DNA from: Sphingomonas sp. Leaf67
GTDB lineage: Bacteria > Pseudomonadota > Alphaproteobacteria > Sphingomonadales > Sphingomonadaceae
Direction: 5' to 3'
Length of the DNA: 64,000 nt
Assembly: GCF_001421965.1 (NCBI RefSeq)
Contig: NZ_LMLP01000024.1
Span: 150,862-214,861, forward strand
Positions within the stretch are counted from its first letter, which is position 1; each line of letters starts with the position of its first letter. Below the pieces are notes generated by a model, which was not told where the DNA came from, did no database searches, and was given only the letters and a program-made list of their open reading frames with translations. Below are positions 60,366 through 64,000 of this stretch, in pieces. The position numbers and the translations under genes are program-made.

Positions 60366-60908
60366 ATGTTCGGTTCGCTTCTCCGGGGCACGCTGCTCCT
60401 CGCCTTTGCCGCCATCGTCAGCGTGCCGGTCGGCGCGCGTTCGCTGCTCGACTATGTCGGGCAATGCGTTCCGTTTGCGCGGGCGGCGTCGGGCGTCGAA
60501 ATCTATGGCGACGCCTGGACGTGGTGGGATCAGGCGGACGGCCGCTATCCGCGCGGGCACAGGCCGAAGGTCGGTGCCGTTCTCGCCTTCGCCAAGACCG
60601 ACCGCCTGCCGCTCGGCCATGTCCTCGTCATCAGCCACGTCGTCGAACCGCGCGTCGCCATGGTCACCCATGCGAACTGGTCGCGGATCAACGGCGTGCG
60701 CGGCGGCGTCGAGCAGGATGTCACCGTGTTCGACGTTTCCGCGAAAGGGGACTGGACGCGGGTGAAGGTCTGGTATCGGGATACGCAGGAACTGGGTGGT
60801 TCGGAATACCCGACGCACGGCTTCATCTACGGCCCCCGCCCCGCTGCCGAACTGGGCGGCAACGCACCCGATTATGTCGGGTCGCTGATCGACGCCTACG
60901 GCCGTTGA
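60366..60908 (+). CDS. Secreted CHAP-domain (NlpC/P60-like) amidase
   Basis: A 180-residue protein. The signal peptide (residues 1-24) ends 'VPVGA'. The CHAP domain has the catalytic Cys34 in 'YVGQCVPFAR', His85 in 'LPLGHVLVIS' and a polar residue in 'VTHANWSRING'. CHAP enzymes cleave peptidoglycan peptides or related amides, so this is probably a periplasmic cell-wall hydrolase. It lies between the MoxR ATPase and a membrane glycosyltransferase, 16 bases before the latter. Confidence 0.88.
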   Translation: MFGSLLRGTLLLAFAAIVSVPVGARSLLDYVGQCVPFARAASGVEIYGDAWTWWDQADGRYPRGHRPKVGAVLAFAKTDRLPLGHVLVISHVVEPRVAMVTHANWSRINGVRGGVEQDVTVFDVSAKGDWTRVKVWYRDTQELGGSEYPTHGFIYGPRPAAELGGNAPDYVGSLIDAYGR

Positions 60909-60924
60909 GCGCGTCGCGCCCGCG

Positions 60925-62292
60925 ATGACGAGCGGGGAGCAGCGCGGCGTCTGGACGGCGGTCGCGCTCATCACCATTGCCGGCCTGATCCTGCGCATTC
61001 TCGCCGCGCGGGGCGGCTTGTGGCTCGACGAGGCATGGTCGGCGGTGACCGCGCAGGACGTGGGGACCCCCGCCGGGGTGTTCGTCGGGATCAACCACGA
61101 CAACAACCATCATCTCAACAGCCTGTGGCTGCAATGGGTAGGTAGCGGCGCCCCGCCACTGCTGCAGCGTGCCCTGTCGATCATCACCGGGAGCGCAACC
61201 ATTGCGCTGGCCGCCGCGATCGCGCTGCGACGGGGCCGGGCGTCGGCAATTCTTGCCGCGGTTGCCTTTGCCGTTTCGCCGTTTCTGGTGACCTTCGGAT
61301 CGGAAGCACGCGGCTATGCGCCGATGCTGCTTGCCTGGGTCGCAGCGATCGGCGTCGCCGACCGCTGGCTAGCCGATCCTGCCGCCCGACCACCGACGAC
61401 CGCCATCGCGCTGGCGGCGATCTTCGGGTGCCTGTCACAGGCGACGATGTTCTTCGCCCTCGCCGCGCTCGGTCCATGGGTTGCGATAGGGCGTTGGCGC
61501 GCGGCGGGGTGGCGATGCGCGGTACGCGACACCGCCCGCCTGTTCATCCCGGCCGCGATCGCGGTCATGCTGCTGATCGCCATCGCATGGACGGCTGCCG
61601 CGACCAGCAGGACCGGGTTCCAGTTCGGTGCACGCGAACCGCATGACGACTGGAAGATGCTGACCGGCCTCGAACAGCTGTGGACATGGAGTTGCGGGCT
61701 GTGGGTCATCGCCCCGGTGATCGCGATCGCCGGCTGGTTCGTCCGCGACCGGTTCACCGGCCTCGTCCTGCTGACGGCAATCGCACTGCCGTTGACGGTT
61801 GCGCTGCTCGCGCTGCCGAACAGCGGCGCGTCGCGTTACTATATCGTCGCCGTTCCACCCTTGCTCCTGTCGGCAGCCAGCACCCTGCCCGTCCTGTGGG
61901 CGAGGCGGGGCGTATGGCGTCTGCCCGTGCTGATCGCCGGCGCTCTCTTCGTCTGGACAGCGATAGAACGGGACGGCGCGCTGGTGGCCAATTTGCGGGG
62001 AGACCCCGGTCAGGCGGTTTCGAAGCTGATCGAGGTGGGACCGGGCGGGGCACGGGTCTCCGTCGCACTGTCGCGTTCGACCGCGATCCTGATCGCCGCC
62101 GCACGGTCGCGCGGCTATCGACTGACCATCGACGACAGCCGCTGCGCCCCGTTTCGCTTTATCGAACGCGATGGCGGCAACCGCTTCCCCGATCCGCTCG
62201 TCCATTGCGGCCGGCAATTCGAGGAGATCGCGCGCGGCGACCCGAACGGCGTGTCGGGCAGCCACTGGCGCCTTTACGCCCGATCGCGCTAG
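60925..62292 (+). CDS. GT-C-type membrane glycosyltransferase (ArnT/PMT-like)
   Basis: A 455-residue polytopic protein with about ten membrane segments. The first periplasmic loop carries the catalytic-type acidic motif in 'GGLWLDEAWSAV', followed by 'INHDNNHHLNSLWLQW' and 'SEARGYAPMLLAWVAAIG'. These are typical of GT39/GT83 family enzymes that use polyprenyl-phosphate sugars. A soluble C-terminal part (about 360-455) ends 'GSHWRLYARS'. The acceptor (lipid, polysaccharide or protein) is unknown. Its TAG stop is the left boundary of the following repeat element. Confidence 0.85.
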   Translation: MTSGEQRGVWTAVALITIAGLILRILAARGGLWLDEAWSAVTAQDVGTPAGVFVGINHDNNHHLNSLWLQWVGSGAPPLLQRALSIITGSATIALAAAIALRRGRASAILAAVAFAVSPFLVTFGSEARGYAPMLLAWVAAIGVADRWLADPAARPPTTAIALAAIFGCLSQATMFFALAALGPWVAIGRWRAAGWRCAVRDTARLFIPAAIAVMLLIAIAWTAAATSRTGFQFGAREPHDDWKMLTGLEQLWTWSCGLWVIAPVIAIAGWFVRDRFTGLVLLTAIALPLTVALLALPNSGASRYYIVAVPPLLLSAASTLPVLWARRGVWRLPVLIAGALFVWTAIERDGALVANLRGDPGQAVSKLIEVGPGGARVSVALSRSTAILIAAARSRGYRLTIDDSRCAPFRFIERDGGNRFPDPLVHCGRQFEEIARGDPNGVSGSHWRLYARSR

Positions 62293-62479
62293 AGCATGAC
62301 CGGACCATGTTGGATCATCGGCACGGCGGTGATTTCGGCGTGCGGCAAGGCGCGAGGAGGGAGCGATGCCAAAGCATCGTAACCGACGAGCAACGCAGCA
62401 TCACGTCGACAGCAGCCCGCCGAGCAGCGGTCGCCCGCAGGGCGATGACGGTGGTTCAACATGGTCCGGTCATGCTCTA
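62290..62479. mobile_element. MITE-like element with 23-bp terminal inverted repeats and TA flanks
   Basis: The left end TAGAGCATGACCGGACCATG is repeated in exact reverse complement at the right end (CATGGTCCGGTCATGCTCTA), and similarity continues inward past 23 bases. Both ends are flanked by TA. The 190-base element has no open reading frame of its own and fills the whole spacer between the glycosyltransferase stop and the vWA gene. TA target duplication is the mark of IS630/Tc1-type elements, so it may be mobilised in trans. Confidence 0.6.
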
Positions 62480-62490
62480 AGACATCGACC

Positions 62491-63669
62491 ATGTTCCATT
62501 CGTTCGTCGAGGCGCTGCGCACTGCCGGCATCGCGGTCAGCATCCGCGAGCATCTGGTCCTGCTCGAAGCGATCGAGCGCGGCGTGATCGACCGGACGCT
62601 GGACAGCTTCTATCACCTTGCCCGCACAACCTTCATCAAGGACGAGAGCTTGATCGACCGGTTCGACCGGGTGTTCGGACAGGCCTTTGCCGGTATCGAT
62701 GGCACGGCCGGCGTCGGTCCGGTCCCGCTGCCCGACGAATGGCTGCGGCGCATCGCCGAACGCTATCTGTCACCCGAAGACATGGCGAAGGTCGCGGCGA
62801 CCGGCGACTGGAACGCACTCATGGACCGGTTGCGGCAACGGCTGGCCGAACAGCACGAACGGCATGAAGGCGGATCGAAATGGATCGGTACCGGCGGCAC
62901 CAGTCCGTTCGGCCATGGCGGCTATAATCCCGAAGGCGTCCGGATCGGCGGAGAGAGTCGCCATCGCCGCGCGGTCAAGGTTTGGGAACGGCGCGAGTTT
63001 CGCAACCTCGACAACGCGCGCGAACTCGGCACCCGCAACCTGAAGGTCGCGCTTCGTCGCCTGCGACGCTTCGCCCGCGAAGGGGCCGCCGACGAACTCG
63101 ATCTCGATGCGACGATCGCGGGAACGGCGCGACGCGGCTTTCTCGACGTTGCGATGCGGCCGGAACGGCGCAATGCCGTCAAACTGTTGCTGTTCCTCGA
63201 TGTCGGTGGATCGATGGACCCGTTCGTCGAGCAGGTCGAGGAGCTGTTCTCCGCCGCCACTGCCGAATTCCGGCATCTCGACTTCTTCTATTTCCACAAC
63301 TGCATTTACGAAGGCGTCTGGCGCGACAATCGCCGTCGCTGGACTGAACAGGTCGCGACCGCCGACCTGCTGCGGACCTATGGCCCGGACTACCGCCTCA
63401 TCGTGGTCGGCGACGCGGCGATGAGCCCCTACGAGGTCCTGCAACCCGGCGGATCGGTCGAACACGCCAATGCCGAAGCCGGCGCGGTCTGGCTGCAACG
63501 CCTGACCGCCCATTGGCGATCGGCCGCGTGGATCAATCCAACGCCGCTGGATCATTGGCAATGGTCGCACTCGACGCAGTTGATCCGCGACCTGTTCGCC
63601 GATCGGATGTACCCGCTGACCCTCGACGGGCTGGACGCCGCCATGCGCGAGTTATCGCGCCGGCGATGA
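62491..63669 (+). CDS. CoxE-like vWA-domain protein, MoxR partner
   Basis: A 392-residue cytoplasmic protein. The N-terminal helical region ('FVEALRTAGIAVSIREHLVLLEAIERG' in part) and middle basic domain precede the vWA domain. The MIDAS motif is D237-V-G-G-S ('LLFLDVGGSMDPF'), then 'FYFHNCIYEGVW' and 'LIVVGDAAMSPYEV'. This is the CoxE/DUF-type partner that pairs with MoxR ATPases in metal-centre or complex assembly. ATG at 62491 lies 11 bases after the MITE-like element and has no clear ribosome-binding site, so expression may depend on sequence inside the element. Confidence 0.9.
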   Translation: MFHSFVEALRTAGIAVSIREHLVLLEAIERGVIDRTLDSFYHLARTTFIKDESLIDRFDRVFGQAFAGIDGTAGVGPVPLPDEWLRRIAERYLSPEDMAKVAATGDWNALMDRLRQRLAEQHERHEGGSKWIGTGGTSPFGHGGYNPEGVRIGGESRHRRAVKVWERREFRNLDNARELGTRNLKVALRRLRRFAREGAADELDLDATIAGTARRGFLDVAMRPERRNAVKLLLFLDVGGSMDPFVEQVEELFSAATAEFRHLDFFYFHNCIYEGVWRDNRRRWTEQVATADLLRTYGPDYRLIVVGDAAMSPYEVLQPGGSVEHANAEAGAVWLQRLTAHWRSAAWINPTPLDHWQWSHSTQLIRDLFADRMYPLTLDGLDAAMRELSRRR

Positions 63670-63673
63670 GCGT

Positions 63674-63721
63674 TAGAGGCTGTTTGAAAACGCGCCGCAG
63701 CACGTTTCCAAACAGCCTCTA
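63674..63721. repeat. 48-bp near-perfect hairpin after the vWA gene
   Basis: Outer arms TAGAGGCTGTTT / AAACAGCCTCTA, a two-base mismatch, then AAACG / CGTTT and a ten-base loop. It begins four bases after the vWA stop. It could be a terminator without U-tract, or a short palindromic element; its ends (TAGAG...CTCTA) recall those of the element at 62290. Confidence 0.6.
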
Positions 63722-63774
63722 GACGGGATCGACATTCAGTTCGCTGGGCGGAGGAATAGCGTTCCATTACCTCT

Positions 63775-63870
63775 CGTCACTCCCGCGCAGGCGGGAGTCC
63801 ATAGACGCCAGCGTCGCGGATCCAGCCAAACCGTAGGCGTCTATGGATTCCCGCCTGCGCGGGAATGACG
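63775..63870. repeat. REP-type inverted repeat pair
   Basis: Arms of 35 bases at 63775-63809 and 63836-63870 are reverse complements with two mismatches. Each arm contains a CCCGCGCAGGCGGGA hairpin, and the outer CGTCA and TCCA match the doublet at 32787-32890. This is a REPIN-like structure. Confidence 0.85.
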
Positions 63871-63921
63871 AAATTCCGTGGTTCTCGCTGAAGGTCGATC
63901 GGCCCTAGGCGGTGTCTGCAT

Positions 63922-64000
63922 TTAGCGCAGCCAGATCATGGCGCACGCGAGATGAACGAAGCCCATGAAAGCGGTGATGGTTTTCTCGCAGCGCAGGGCG
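63922..64000 (-). mobile_element. IS5-family transposase, C-terminal end only (runs off the window)
   Basis: The minus strand encodes 25 residues and a TAA stop. The tail 'CEKTITAFMGFVHLACAMIWLR' matches the C-terminus of IS5-group DDE transposases (the YxK...F...L...WLR pattern, with Cys at the usual Tyr). The remainder lies beyond the right edge, so intactness cannot be judged. Confidence 0.8.

Noticed and set aside
63674..63870. Repeated palindromes at the right edge as a CRISPR array
   Set aside because: Only inverted pairs with different sequences, no regular spacers and no cas genes.

Overview
The window is GC-rich chromosomal DNA from an alphaproteobacterium, most probably a Sphingomonas-like member of the Sphingomonadaceae. 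This rests on the gene content: TonB-dependent receptor / tryptophan-halogenase-like / LacI sugar-uptake modules, an ExbB-ExbD-ExbD-TonB operon, a PDH E1 beta subunit with a fused lipoyl domain, and adjacent dnaG-rpoD. Species cannot be fixed from sequence reading alone. About 58 protein genes are supported. No rRNA, tRNA or CRISPR array was seen.

1-16.6 kb is a carbohydrate-use region. Positions 1-6277 hold a starch or maltodextrin-type module: secreted GH13 amylase (cut by the window edge), halogenase-like flavoprotein, TonB-dependent receptor and a divergent LacI regulator. Positions 6696-16583 hold a Weimberg-type oxidative pentose module: sugar porter, IlvD-type sugar-acid dehydratase, XylX-type 2-keto-3-deoxy-sugar-acid dehydratase, SDR sugar dehydrogenase and SMP-30 lactonase in one leftward operon. 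A LacI regulator and a divergent secreted GH3 beta-xylosidase/glucosidase lie beside it, with two related operator-like palindromes. The last enzyme of the pathway (alpha-ketoglutarate semialdehyde dehydrogenase) is not in the window. A 441-base gene-poor gap at 16.6-17.0 kb holds a decayed IS630-type transposase tail.

17-32 kb: the TonB energising operon (leftward tonB-exbB-exbD-exbD with a terminator), pterin genes (folB plus a pteridine-reductase-like SDR), a compact rightward run (GNAT, DUF1285, NUDIX, cca), a GGDEF-EAL protein whose 3' end overlaps cca on the opposite strand, parC, a TetR/hydrolase divergent pair, a DUF4349-type lipoprotein and purC.

32.9-39.7 kb: a MerR regulator and acyl-CoA dehydrogenase operon with a clear operator/promoter, an EF-hand protein, a squalene/phytoene-synthase-like protein, and three Tad-type pilus genes (a vWA TadG-like protein and two TadE-like minor pilins, one with calcium-loop-like repeats).

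39.8-64 kb: mostly housekeeping (pdhA-pdhB, ftsB, csaA, eno, greA, carA/carB, yqeY, dnaG, rpoD). It also holds a four-gene membrane/stress cassette next to eno, a rhomboid protease, an HNH-like protein missing two conserved histidines, an unknown gene wedged between carA and carB, and a MoxR ATPase separated from its usual vWA partner by a CHAP protein, a membrane glycosyltransferase and a 190-bp MITE-like element. The right edge has REP-type palindromes and the 3' tail of an IS5-family transposase.
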